Positions 11,891-23,033 of a stretch of 64,000 bases of DNA are shown here, piece by piece (within the stretch, counting starts at the first letter, position 1; each line of letters begins with the position of its first letter). The stretch covers positions 45,329,327-45,393,326 of the forward strand of contig CM049308.1 in the NCBI GenBank assembly GCA_026874595.1, read 5' to 3'. Below the pieces are notes generated by a model. It saw only the letters and a program-made list of their open reading frames with translations, ran no database searches and had not been told where the DNA came from. Source of the stretch: Sipunculus nudus (lineage: Eukaryota; Annelida; Sipuncula; Golfingiida; Sipunculidae). A program made the translations under genes and the position numbers.

Positions 11891-12990
11891 TTATTTGCTC
11901 TACTATTTCCTGTCTTACCCTGCTGTGATTGGCTAAACTGATTTTGGAGGGAAAGGCAGCCATTTTTGCAAAATTAGGAAAAGACAGTGCTTTGTTAGCT
12001 CTTCTAAAAATATGAAGATCTGTGCCAAATAGCTCAAGTAAGAGTAACATTCAACAGATCCAGCATGTTCAGAGGACTCATTGGATTAATTAGAACATAC
12101 AATTAGTTGATGGGAGGAACAAAGAGAGAGTGTTATGTTACTACCACCAGTAAGTTTGAACTACATATTTGTACCCTAAGGGCTGCCGCAGCAAGCATTG
12201 ATAAAGGGCTGCCCAGCACTGATAAGATTGATTTTTCCTCAAGTAATTTTATACACAGAAAGTGTAGTATAAAATTTTATTTTGTTGAAAAGTAAAAACT
12301 AAGTCTAAAATTAATGGTGGGATTGAAAGATGTATTCAAGCTGGGAGGCAGATATATCAAAGGCAGCATGAAAAAAATTCTGTGGTTAACGTGTATATCA
12401 TGCATTTATTGAACTCCAATGCATTTTGAGTTTTATTGATTTAAATATGAAACAGTAAATTTAAATTAGGTTTTGTTTTCATCTTCACACAAAATTTAAA
12501 ATTCTCAGGCTAAGCTTCATTTAAAGTTGATTTGCTAAATTCTGTTCGACTTATGTCTATAGATGTCACCCTAAGTAAACGGGAAATTCCTAACAATATT
12601 GAAGTAACCCAATGTCACTTTGTGGTTCATGTTTCCAGTCCTTGGCCTGACAATAAACTCAACCAGAACTTTTATTCAGCTATGTAGCTACACAACTTCA
12701 TGCAGGATTTGTGTGACTGTGTAGTGTGTACTCTGGTTCATATTCATCAAGGTGTAATTTCTAACAAAGCTTGATTAAGTTTGGTTTATATTTAAAAGCC
12801 ATTATGGATTAAGGTTTAATTGTATGTGCAAATTAAATGGAGTTTCATGAGAGCTTGTCCTGTTGAGTACCTGCATTTATATTTGGAGCAGAGACCGTCA
12901 CTGACTAATGACATGGCATGTCTGCTTGTAAACAATAACTGAGCCCACGTGCTGTTGTTTATACATATCATGGCTAGCTGCTATCTAATT
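11891..12990. other. Single-copy centre of the foldback element
   Basis: About 1.1 kb without tandem structure and without recognisable similarity to families A or B. No open reading frame beyond about 60 codons is convincing. It holds CCTGCTGTGATTGGCTAAAC (an inverted CCAAT-type box), but nothing else supports a promoter. It may be captured host DNA or the remnant of a lost coding region. Confidence 0.5.
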
Positions 12991-13002
12991 GGCCCCTGCT
13001 GC

Positions 13003-13570
13003 GGGAAAGTGTGCGAGAAGGCTGCGGGAAAGTGTGCGAGAAGGCTGCGGGAAAGTGTGCAAGAAGCTGCAGGAAGTGTTCGAGAAGGCTGCAGGAAAGT
13101 GTGCGAGAAGGCTGCAGGAAAGTGTGCAAGGCTGCAGGAAGTGTGCGAGAAAGCTGCGGGAAAGTGTGCGAGAAGGCTGCGGGAAAGTTTGCGAGAAGCT
13201 GCAGGAAGTGTGCAAGGCTTCAGGAAGTGTGCGAGAAGGCTGCGGGAAAGTGTGCGAGAAGGCTGTGGGAAAGTGTGCGAGAAGGCTGCGGGAAAGTGTG
13301 CAAGGCTGCAGGAAGTGTCTGGAAGGCTGCGGGAAAGTGTGCAAGAAGGCTGCAGGAAAGTGTGCGAGAAGCTGCAGGAAGTGGGTGAGGCTGCGGGAAG
13401 TGTGCGAGAAGGCTGCGGGAAAGTGTGCGAGAAGGCTGCAGGAAAAGGGCTGCGGGAAAAGGGCTGCGGGAAGTGTGCGAGAAAGGCTGTGGGAAGTGGG
13501 CGAGAAAGGCTGCGGGAAGGCTGCAGGAAAAGGGCTGCGGGAAGGCTGCAGGAAAAGGGCTGCGGGAACA
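13003..13570. repeat. 21-bp minisatellite (GAAGGCTGCGGGAAAGTGTGC)
   Basis: Roughly 27 imperfect units of GAAGGCTGCGGGAAAGTGTG plus C, interspersed with 15-18-bp deletion variants. It is markedly GC-richer than the surroundings. Because most units are a multiple of three and lack stop codons, long frames stay open on both strands. These are by-products of the repeat. Confidence 0.9.
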
Positions 13571-13703
13571 CTGGTTGCAGCAAGCCTGCAGCAAGGTTGC
13601 CGCAAACTAATTTGCATGGCAATTTGTGACCTTGCTGCAAGGTTGCTGCAAAGCTGCAGCAAGTTTGCAGCAACTATGCGCGGCAAGCTTGTTTTTTGCT
13701 AAG

Positions 13704-15310
13704 GGATTGTCATGAAAATTTCTATTTTTCATGAAATTTTCTAAGTTTAGGAGCCGTAAAACGGTCAAAAGTAGGTCAACCGGGAGGAAACGTGAACTCG
13801 ATCTGTAACTGGTCATTATCTGCCCACACCTCAAAAATCAGGCCAATATCTGCAGGCATTGTGAAAAAAAGTCCGTACATGTGTATTTGTCATGAAAATT
13901 TCTATTTTTCATGAAATTTTCTAAGTTTAGGAGCCGTAAAACGGTCAAAAGTAGGTCAACCGGGACGAAACGCGAACTTGATCTGTAACTGGTCATTATC
14001 TGCCCACACACCAAAAATCAGGCCAATATCTACAGGCATTGTGAAAAAAGTCCGTACATGTGTATTTGTCATGAAAATTTCTATTTTTCATGAATTTTTC
14101 TAAGTTTAGGAGCCGTAAAACAGTCAAAAGTATTTCAACTGGGACGAAACGCGAACTCGATCTGTAACTGGTCATTATCTGCCCACACACCAAAAATTAG
14201 GCCAATATCTGCAGGAATTGCGAAAAAAAGTCTGTACATGTGTATTTGCCATGAAAATTTCTATTTTTCATGAATTTTTCTAAGTTGAGGAGCCGTAAAA
14301 CGGTCAAAAGTAGGTCAACTGGGACGAAACGCAAACTCGGTCTGTAACTGGTCATTATCTGCCCACACACCAAAAATCAGGCCAATATCTGCAGGCATTG
14401 CGAAAAAAAGTCCGTACATGTGTATTTGTCATGAAAATTTCTATTTTTCATGAATTTTCTAAGTTTAGGAGCCGTAAAACGGTCAAAAGTAGGTCAACTG
14501 GGACGAAACGCGAACTCGGTCTGTAACTGGTCATTATCTGCCCACACACCAAACATCAGGCCAATATCTGCAGGCATTGCGAAAAAAAAGTCCGTACATG
14601 TGTATTTGTCATGAAAATTTCTATTTTTCATGAATTTTCTAAGTTTAGGAGCGGTAAAACGGTCAAAATTAGGTCAACTGGGACCAAACGCGAACTCAGT
14701 CTGTAACTGGTCATTATCTGCCCACACACCAAAAATCAGGCCAATATCTGCAGGCATTGCGAAAAAAAGTCCGTACATGTGTATTTGTCATGAAAATTTC
14801 TATTTTTCATGAATTTTTCTAAGTTTAGGAGCCGTAAAACGGTCAAAAGTAGGTCAACTGGGACGAAATCGAACTCGATCTGTAACTGGTCATTATCTGC
14901 CCACACACTAAAAATTAGGCCAATATCTGCAGGCATTGCGAAAAATAGTCCGTACATGTGTATTTGTCATGAAAATTTCTATTTTTCATGAATTTTTCTA
15001 AGTTTAGGAGCCGTAAAACGGTCAAAAGTAGGTCAACTGGGACGAGACGCGAACTCGGTCTGTAACTGGTCATTATCTGCCCACACACCAAAAATCAGGC
15101 CAATATCTGCAGGCATTGCGAAAAAAAGTCTGTACATGTGTATTTGTCATGAAAATTTCTTTTTTTCATGAAATTTTCTAAGTTTAGGAGCCGTAAAACG
15201 GTCAAAAGTAGGTCAACTGGGACGAAACGCGAACTCGATCTGTAACTGGTCATTATCTGCCCACACACCAAAAATCAGGCCAATATCTGCAGGCATTGCG
15301 AAAAAAATTC
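13704..15310 (+). repeat. Right array of nine 180-bp units
   Basis: Units marked by GCGAAAAAAAGTCCGTACAT recur near 13861, 14041, 14220, 14400, 14580, 14760, 14938, 15118 and 15298, a period of 178-180 bp. Units look very alike by eye, more so than the left array, which suggests recent expansion or homogenisation. Confidence 0.92.
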
Positions 15311-15320
15311 TGTACAACTG

Positions 15321-15387
15321 TTTGATTTCGGAATGACGGACATGGGTAAAACTATATGCCCTGGCCACTTTGTGGCGGGGGCATAAA
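15321..15387 (-). repeat. Right terminal inverted repeat of foldback element
   Basis: Complement of 10692-10766, ending GTGGCGGGGGCATAA. The sequence just outside (AATAAGCTGAATCCCACAAC) is family A interior, whereas the left flank is family B. The element either sits at a junction of two repeats or was joined to them by rearrangement. Confidence 0.88.
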
Positions 15388-16922
15388 AATAAGCTGAATC
15401 CCACAACATTTCATATGTGACAGATTACTGCATAAAATCTAGGGATGGTAGCTCCTGCTATTCCTGAGAAATTATGGGTTAATGTACAGATGACCAATGA
15501 CCCCCGTACAAAAAAAGGTCAATGCAGGTGGCGCCACCAATACCTGATTTAAAAAAAAAAATTTTAAAGGTTTTTCACCTTTTTCTCTATAAAATCTAAG
15601 AAAATGCAGAGTTTTTCAGATGGCTAATTTTTTGCATTAAATTTCATGATGCTAGCTCCAGTCGTTTTTGAAATAGTATGGGTTAACGTACAAACGACGA
15701 ACGCCGCCACACCATTGCATTAGCTCACAGGTTCGCTAAAAATTACTGCAGATGCATATTGAATGCAAAATTATAATACAGATACATCTCATTGATGGTA
15801 AAATCTTGAATTAAATTGAGTATGGATAACTTTTATTTATAATCCATGTACAGCCGTCTTTATATACCCACAGAGAGCTGTATACCTGTTATTGTAAACA
15901 TTGCCTGGCATGAGGAATATCTAAAATCATAAATTTACATTTTTTTAAAATCTTTTAAAAAACATTCTTGTCAATATTAACCATAGATAACCTGAAATCT
16001 TAATGTCTAGAGGCATGATGTAACGGATGCTGATAAACTGGTGCCAGGATAGATGTATCTGCTTCACACAGCTTACATACCAGTATATGGTAAAATGACT
16101 CAATTCAATCTTTATAATTCAGCCAAAATTCATTCTTTGGAACCATAAAAAAACAATTATTATAAGAATTATTCAGGGGATTATTCTTGTAAAATATTAA
16201 ACGAATTTGCCTCAGTGGCCTCAGTAAAAAAAACATTTTACAGGTTTATAACTCATATGGGAAAATACAGCAAAATGGCTTCTCATAACTCAGCCAAAAA
16301 TCTCAGAACCAGAACCATTTGAACAACATCAAAGGATAATTAATGCGTGAGATTTAAGACTTAGGGCCAGTGGTTGTTAAGAAGAAGATCTTTGTAGCCA
16401 CTTAGCTAAAATGGGATGTTACGGCATATGACTTAATTCAGCTTCCCTTAACTCAGCCAAAAGTCACTGAACTGAGACCATTTGAACAAACTTCAGAAAG
16501 CACTACCCTAAGATCATTTCTGCGCGATATTAAACAATTTGGCCATATGGTTTCAGAGAAGATTTTTTTTGTAGCCATCAGTATGATAGGGACACTGATG
16601 ACCCCTGTACAAAAAAAGCCAATGCAGGTGGCGCCACTAATACCTCAATTTCAGATATGCCAAATGTGACAAACATTGGTATAAAATTTGGTGATTAGAG
16701 CTCTAGCCTTTTCCGAGATTTTAATTTTAGTGTGCTTTTTTGGAGAGATGAAGTTCAACCTCCTGTAACTCGGCCAAAAATCTCCGAAATGGAACCATTC
16801 GAACACACTTGAGAAAGATTGTTTCAGGGATCATTTCTGTGAAATATTGGACAATTTGGCTGGACAGTTTCGGAGAAGAAGATTTTTAAAGCTTTTTCAG
16901 CTTTATCCCTATAAAATCTAAG
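15388..16922 (+). repeat. Family A 3' portions (tail at about 15738)
   Basis: A-type interior AAGCTGAATCCCACAACATT leads to an A tail, CTCACAGGTTCGCTAAAAA, near 15738. The following text (CAGATGCATATTGAATGCAA onward) also follows A tails at 24990 and 51285, so it belongs to a larger repeat into which an A element had inserted before amplification. It continues to CCCTATAAAATCTAAG, where the next A element enters. Confidence 0.65.
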
Positions 16923-18139
16923 ACAAGGCCTACAGGCCTAATGCGAACCTGTGCATATGGATATACACCAGGTATAACGCTTCAATGCTGAACCACTACT
17001 TTATATATATATGAACAATGCAAGTACTAAACATTTTGAACAAGAAACAATACACAAACATCACTGCTGAAATTCTGGCATGGGTGCACACAACACAAAA
17101 ATTATTGTAGGTGGCACCACCAGTCTTGTATACGACAAAGCTATTTGACATGTATAAATATGCCCAATTTCAGGCTGATATATCAAATTCCTCTGTAGAA
17201 TTAAGCAGGCACATACACTTTGCAAAAGTCATTGTAGATGGTGACACCTGTCTTGTGAATGAGAAAGCCATTAAAGATGCATAGACAGGTGAGAATATCA
17301 GGCCAATACATCAAACTTACCTTGAGTCTGATGCATGGGGCTGACCAGGCTTAGGTGAGAAAGGCTGTTGCCCCGAGTGTACTGTGACAAATTACTGGCT
17401 CAGGCTACTGCACTGAGTGAACTCTTGACCTGCACCTGGCTAGACTGAGTAAACTTTTGACCAGTACCTGGCTGCACTGAGTGAACTCTTGACCTGTTGC
17501 ATAATCTGACACAGTTGGCAGTCTGCCAAAGCTATAAATAAATCCAGGCTGACCTTTTGCCTATTGCCAAATCTGAAATAGTAGCCACACAATTGCATAA
17601 GCTCACAGATTGGCTTAATATGCAGACCGGAGGGGCATGACACCAATGAGGTGATCACATTATACTCATGAGGTGATCACATGCTACCCATGAGATGATC
17701 ACATGCTGCCCATGAGGTGATCACATGCTACCCATGAGATGATCACATGCTGCCCATGAGGTGATCACATGCCTTGTGCTTCAAGGTTTCAGAGAAGATG
17801 TTATTTGTAGCTGTCAGTATGATACAGGCATTGATGACCCCAGTACAAAATAGGCCGATGCAGGTGGAGCCACCAATACCTCAATTTCAGATATGACTCA
17901 TGTGACCAACATTGGCAAAAAATTTTGTGAGGATAGCTCAAGCCATTTCTGAGATTGTAATTTTAGTATGCTTTTTTGGACAGATGACTAAGTTCAACTT
18001 CCTGTAACTCCGCCAAAAATCACAGAATTTAAACCATTCGAACAAACTTGAGAGAGATTGTTCCAGGAATCATTTCTGTAAAATATTGGACGCCGGACGA
18101 CGCCACACCATTGCATAAGCTCACAGGTTCGCTAAAAAT
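16923..18139 (+). mobile_element. Short complete family A element nested in another A
   Basis: Head ACAAGGCCTACAGGCCTAAT at 16923 and tail CTCACAGGTTCGCTAAAAA ending near 18139, 1.2 kb. It splits the host sequence ATCTAAGAAAATGCAGTTAG, which is intact at about 26205-26222. This fixes both boundaries: the insertion lies within the AAAA of the host, and no host bases are duplicated beyond A residues. It carries a TGATCA-containing minisatellite at 17640-17775. Confidence 0.85.
17640..17775. repeat. 22-bp minisatellite with TGATCA
   Basis: Six units of CCCATGAGGTGATCACATGC with small changes. Similar shorter arrays lie at 37140-37215 and 49690-49815 inside other A copies, so it is a fixed component with variable copy number. 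Confidence 0.85.
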
Positions 18140-18305
18140 GCAGTTAGAAAAAAAATAAACAAAATCCGATAGAGTATTTTAGATGACCAATTTTTTGCAT
18201 TAAATTTCATGATGCTTACTCTTGCCGTTTTCAAGATAGTATGGGTTAACGTACAGACGAGGGACGACGCCACACCATCACATATGCTCACAGGTTCGCT
18301 AAAAA
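18140..18305 (+). mobile_element. Tail of the outer family A element
   Basis: It continues the host interrupted at 16922 (GCAGTTAGAAAAAAAATAAA) and ends CTCACAGGTTCGCTAAAAA at 18305. It is followed by more A-type text (GCAGTTAGCCAAAAAATTC), implying at least one further outer level of nesting. Confidence 0.75.
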
Positions 18306-18572
18306 TGCAGTTAGCCAAAAAATTCAAAAAAGCAAAATTCAATACTCTAAGAAGGCCTACTTTTGAAATATTCAATTTTGCCAAGTTGAATTAACACATT
18401 TTATTGGTTCCTTTTACCTCATCTAATTTTAGCCCATACCAAATGGGATATTCACAAACATGTCCACTTACACAAATCTGCAGTCTGAACACTCTGTCAG
18501 CAGACTCCTTAAGTGACCACTGGCCAGTGTCTGCAAGCTCATGTCTGTATTGTGAACTCAGCTGAGCTAAAA
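18306..18572 (+). repeat. Mixed A remnant ending in a family B tail
   Basis: After about 50 bp of A interior, mostly unrecognised sequence ends with CTCAGCTGAGCTAAAAA (about 18557-18573), a B tail without the usual GACGGAC run. Confidence 0.5.
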
Positions 18573-18605
18573 ATGTATTCATGAATGCATTCATGAATAC
18601 ATTTT
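18570..18605. repeat. Perfect 36-bp palindrome
   Basis: Reading AAATGTATTCATGAATGC outward from the centre gives its exact complement to 18605. It begins directly at the A-run of a B tail and forms the edge of repeat E. The copy at 9411-9441 has one mismatch. Confidence 0.95.
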
Positions 18606-18880
18606 GAAAGTATTTGCACTCACATTCAGCTACTTTCTTTTTACCTATATTATTATTAGTATTAATTTTTATGATCAAACTACTGAATTTTTGTATTCAT
18701 ATTCAAATACAATTACAACGTATTCACTAAATGTCTCCTATTTATTCAGTTTCAGTCAAACACTACTGTTGAGCATCAATTGTATATAAAATTTCACAAA
18801 TTTAAATAATGATCATAAGTATCTAATTTTATGGCCTTAATTTATTAAAAAAAACTATTATATTCACTTTTGAATACTGT
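18573..18880 (+). repeat. Repeat E, plus copy
   Basis: Inverted relative to 9150-9441, sharing the palindromic edge, AAGTATTTGCACT and AATAATGATCATAAGTA. No gene is seen. Confidence 0.65.
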
Positions 18881-18884
18881 CGCA

Positions 18885-19110
18885 AAAATCATGGCGATCA
18901 ATGCATTAGATATTCAGATACTGGAGCTTTTGTATCAAATTTTTAATTATTCTGGAGGGGGGGGGGGGTAAAATTTTTATAGTTTATGGGTAACAGAGCC
19001 CTAATTTCAGGTTTCCTAGGATATTTTTTATGGACCTCCGTATGGGTTTTCAGTTAGAAATTTCTAGCTCCAGTGGTTATGATTTGTCCCCTGTTAACAG
19101 ATGGATAGAC
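18885..19110 (+). repeat. Repeat H, copy 1
   Basis: It shares GGAGCTTTTGTATCAAATTT, ACCTAATTTCAGGTTTCC-type text and GGTTATGATTTGTCCCCTGT with 52660-52960 and 53400-53675, and ends in GACAGACAGACAG. It contains a 12-G run at 18957-18968. Confidence 0.65.
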
Positions 19111-20870
19111 AGACAGACAGTGGAAAGAGCAACACCAAGCGTGTGTAAAAGAGAGCCACCAAAGATGTATAGACATGCTACATTTCATCGAAATCCTCTT
19201 GAGAAAGATAGAAAATGTATGGACATGTAAAATTTCAGGCAGATACTTCAAACTTTTCTTGAGCTATATGCACAGATGTATGAAACCCAAAACAATTGTA
19301 TGTGGTGCCACAAGTCTTGTAAATGACAAAGCTATATGAGATGTATCGAAATGCCAAATTTCCATCCGATATGTCAAATCTCTCATAAGTAATAAGCAGG
19401 GATATACACTGCAAACATTTTGGAAGGTGGTGCCACCAGTCTTGTATATGAGGAAGCTATCAAAGACGCAGAGATATGCACAATTTCAGGATGATATATC
19501 AAATCCCTCCTGAGAATAAAGTAGGGACATACACAATGCAAAAATCACTGTAAGTGGTGCCACCAGTCTTGTAAACAAGAAAGCCACCAAAGATGCACGG
19601 AAAGGTCAAAATGTCAGGCCAATACATCAAACATCTCTTGAGTCAGGAGGACGGGGATGACGAAGCTCAGCTGAGGTAGGCAGTTGCCCCTAAGTCAATG
19701 GTGGCTAAGTGCCAGGTGTAGCTACTGCACTGACTGAACTCTTCACCTGTACCTGGCTGCACTGACTGAACTCTTAACCTGTTGCCTAATATGACACAGC
19801 AGTCTGAAAAGCTATAAATAGATAACTATTGAAACTTGGCCTTTTGCAAAATCTGAAACAGTTGGCATTCTGCCACGCTATTCATAGCTACAGACAAAAT
19901 CTTGGCATGTTGCATTATGTGTTTACATTAAAAGACTTTGGCTTTTAGACTTTAGAATAATAACCGATGCCTACTGAAAGAAAAATCAGAATACAGATAT
20001 TTCTATTCATGAATTTATCCTACAGACAAGTTGGATGTGGACACCAATAATTCATGTTGACTGTACAGTTCTGCTTTTATACCCACACAGCTCAGTCTGT
20101 TACAACAATAACTTTACTAGCTTTGACAACCAAAGTATATCACAGTCCTTTCTTTCTTAAAGGTCCAAAATTCAGCCAAATATCATTTGAGTAAACTTGA
20201 ACAAAAGCCACCCAAGATTCATTTTTTTATGCAGTTTAACAGAATTTGAACCAGTTTAGCAGAAGAAGACTACTACAGCCCTCAGTTTGATATAGGCTTA
20301 CTTGGCCACAAGACAAACTTCAGTTGACTCTACCAAAAACCAATGAACTTGATATATTCTTATGCGAATGGGAGAACCCTACCCTAGGATAATTCTTGGG
20401 AAAAACTAGACATTTCTTGGCACCACAGGTGCCATAGTATCCCCAGACAATTATTCCCCCCCCCCCCCCCTTTTAAGAATTGGCCTTAATCTTCAGCAGC
20501 ATATACTGACACTTGGCAAAAGACCATGGTTTCTTCAATCTAGAGAAACAAAATTTTTCACCAAATATGGGGAATGCAGTGAATCACTCTTGAGAAAAAG
20601 GTATTTTTTATATTGTAAGAATAGTAAGGTAGGTGGTGCCACCTGTCTGGTTGACAAGAAAACTCTCCAAGATGGATGCACATGCCAAAATACAGACCAA
20701 CACATTGATGGGCTCCTCAGATATGAGCAATTTTTATCTAAAGCAAATTTATGGATGGGGGCCATACAAAAATGATTGCAGATGGCGCCACCAGTCTTGT
20801 ATATGAGATTGAGGTATCCAAGATCTATGGACAAGCTCAATTTCAGTCCAATACAGCAAATCATTCCTGA
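19111..20870 (+). repeat. Old family A-type cassettes, no head or tail
   Basis: Degenerate cassettes with GTGGTGCCACCAGTCTTGTA-type boundaries recur through 19660, then A interior text (TGCACTGACTGAACTCTT, CTATAAATAGAT). From 19970 to 20870 the similarity fades. A 15-C run is at 20456-20470. No gene is seen. Confidence 0.55.
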
Positions 20871-23033
20871 ACAAGGGACCCATGGGTCATGGCGCTCAGC
20901 TGATTGTGACAGATATAACTGCATCACCATTGTGGTACTATATTGAATCAATAAACTTATGAGCATCATGGCTATTATTGGTATGAAAAAAAGGAATATA
21001 GTGTAATATATGTTATTTCCTGTTCTACTGAGGCAGAAAAATAATGAACAAATGTTTGCATTGGACCTTTAATCTTTTATAGTAGTGGATCATCGAGTTT
21101 TATAGAAAGTCAGTTGGTTTGCTGCCACTTTCAAGTGCTCAATTACTAAAGGCAACTCATGATAATGAATCTGTGTTCCCAAATAACTTCCTTATGTTAC
21201 TGAGTATGACACGGTAGATGCTAGAATGGAGGACGTAATAAACCACTGTGAACTGGCAACAAGGTGCAGAATTAGCAGGGAGTTTTGTAGCGAGAAGTAC
21301 ATTGCACAATATGGACTGTATGGTGTTAAAATGCTCCATACATTATTGTGGTTTATGCAGCAAGTAGATGTCCTGGATTGTCCTTTAATTCTTGATTATT
21401 ATAAATAACTAGAAAACTGACAGGTCAGTAAGGGCCCCGCAAAAGATGCAGACATTATAAATTGAAGTACTGTGAATTTGGTGTACTTTGGTAGCATGGG
21501 CTGAAAGAGTAATATTTGAAAATTAAAGAACATGTAAAGAACAGCTGACATGTATTAACTGGAAGAAAAGATATGGTAAAGTGAAAATGTTCAAAGCTAT
21601 CAAAATAATGATATAAAAGAACTGCATGCATTTTTAGTTTCTGTATATCTGTACTACCTGTGCCAATTATTCTTGGTTGAAGTCTTGGGAGGGCTGTGTC
21701 GAATATTTTTCCAGTATTTGTATGTTGAATTGGCCTTATTATATGTGAGGCTTGAGTCTGTACATGAACCTTGTAGTATTACAGAGAGTCGGCTGTTGGT
21801 TAGAAGTGTTAAAATGGTCATTCTCTTGAACTGAGATTCAGCTGTTCTTGGGCTTGGGTCTACAGATGCACTGTGATGTGTAGAATGGCTACATATGAAT
21901 ATCAATGTAAATTTGTTGATGGTCACTATAATAGGTCCTAATTCCTTGAGATGTTGGAAGTGGAGATAGATTTGTCCAAACATGGTCTAAATGAGGGCCA
22001 CTGTGGTGCGTTGGGCCAGTGTATCCTTTTCTGGGGAATCTTCAAATTGTCTGTACAAAATATGCTGTGAAAATGTAATGCTGCTGTACACAAGTTACTT
22101 GAAAAAGATTCATCTATTTCTTGCCTGCTGAAGGAGACACCAGCAACTGAACATCAAACTGTGTATTACTTTTTTTTTCTGACCCAAATATCAATAAGCT
22201 TCTCCCTTAGGCCATGGGTGATACATCTTATGTTTGAATCCTATCCATCATATGTTAGGGCAGTTATTATGCAGAAACAAATTTGATTATTCATCAAATT
22301 CTTTGCGGGTTATTGCATTAACATCATTTGAGAATTATCGCCTCTGTCAAGGTCATCCATCTTTGAACTTGACCTAGCCCTTCATAACAAATATTACTGG
22401 TGCAAGTTCAGGGAGTGTTAGTCAAATTGTTTGCGAGCTATTTGGTTTACATCATTTTAGCATTATCATCTCTGTGACCTTGAAAATCCATCAAGGTCAC
22501 CCATCTTCAAACATGATGTAGCCCATCAAAAGGTCCATCACTGCCGTGAGTCTGGGGACCTTATATGAAATACTTTTTACGAGTTATTGTGTTAACAATG
22601 AGTATCCTTTTGCATGCATATTTGCTAAGAGAGGTGTTCAGTAATGGTTTTTACCGCATAACTTACTGAAAAATGGCTGACTATGACCATATATCATGCC
22701 TCGTTGCTGTTGACATGAGGACCTGTCCTACTGTTAAGGTGGAACAAACAATTATGGTTACAATTATGATTTCTGCCCTGCTGGAAAAGGGACATAAAAT
22801 TAAACACCAAACTGTGAATAACTTTTTTGACCTTTGACCTCAGGACCCCAACATTGATAGGGATCTTCCATAATTGATGGGTAATTCATATATCAGGTTT
22901 GAATTCAATCCATCAATCCTAACTGGAGTTATCATCCGGAAAAGAATTTGTGGACGGACGGCACGACAGACGGACGGATGACGGACAATGGACCACGACG
23001 ATAGCTCAGATGACTTATAGTCAGCTGAGCTAA
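20871..23033 (+). mobile_element. Family B element with about 1.3 kb of unrecognised interior
   Basis: Head ACAAGGGACCCATGGGTCAT at 20871, then ATCACCATTGTGGTACTATA as in the long B copies. The tail has GGACGGACGG, GGACCACGACGATAGCTCAG and CAGCTGAGCTAA at 23033. The part from about 21410 to 22800 matches no other place in the window and includes TTTGACCTTTGACCTCAGGA. The longest frame there (21654-21983, minus, 109 codons) resembles no family I know. It could be cargo or an older insertion. Confidence 0.7.

Larger units (their letters stand above)
10692..15387. mobile_element. 4.7-kb foldback element with oppositely oriented 180-bp arrays
   Basis: Both ends carry the same inverted repeat of about 68 bp (TTATGCCCCCGCCACAAAGT at the left, its complement at the right). 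Inside lie four 180-bp units (10767-11475) and nine 180-bp units (13704-15310) in opposite orientation, so the arms could pair over several hundred bases. The symmetry continues past the arrays: CCCTTAGCAAAA near 11482 mirrors TTTTGCTAAGGG near 13694. The centre holds a 62-bp tandem repeat, about 1.1 kb of single-copy sequence and a 21-bp minisatellite. No transposase and no clear target duplication are visible. The overall form resembles foldback transposons such as Drosophila FB and Galileo, but the family is not identified. Confidence 0.85.

Noticed and set aside
12949-13702. Open frames of 226-237 codons on both strands over the GC-rich minisatellite
   Set aside because: All arise from a stop-free 21-bp repeat whose unit is a multiple of three. 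Several frames are open at once on both strands, and the peptides are low-complexity repeats.
21654-21983. A 109-codon minus-strand frame in a non-repetitive part of a B element
   Set aside because: It has no recognisable motif, and nothing supports an exon structure around it. A frame of this length can occur by chance in 64 kb.
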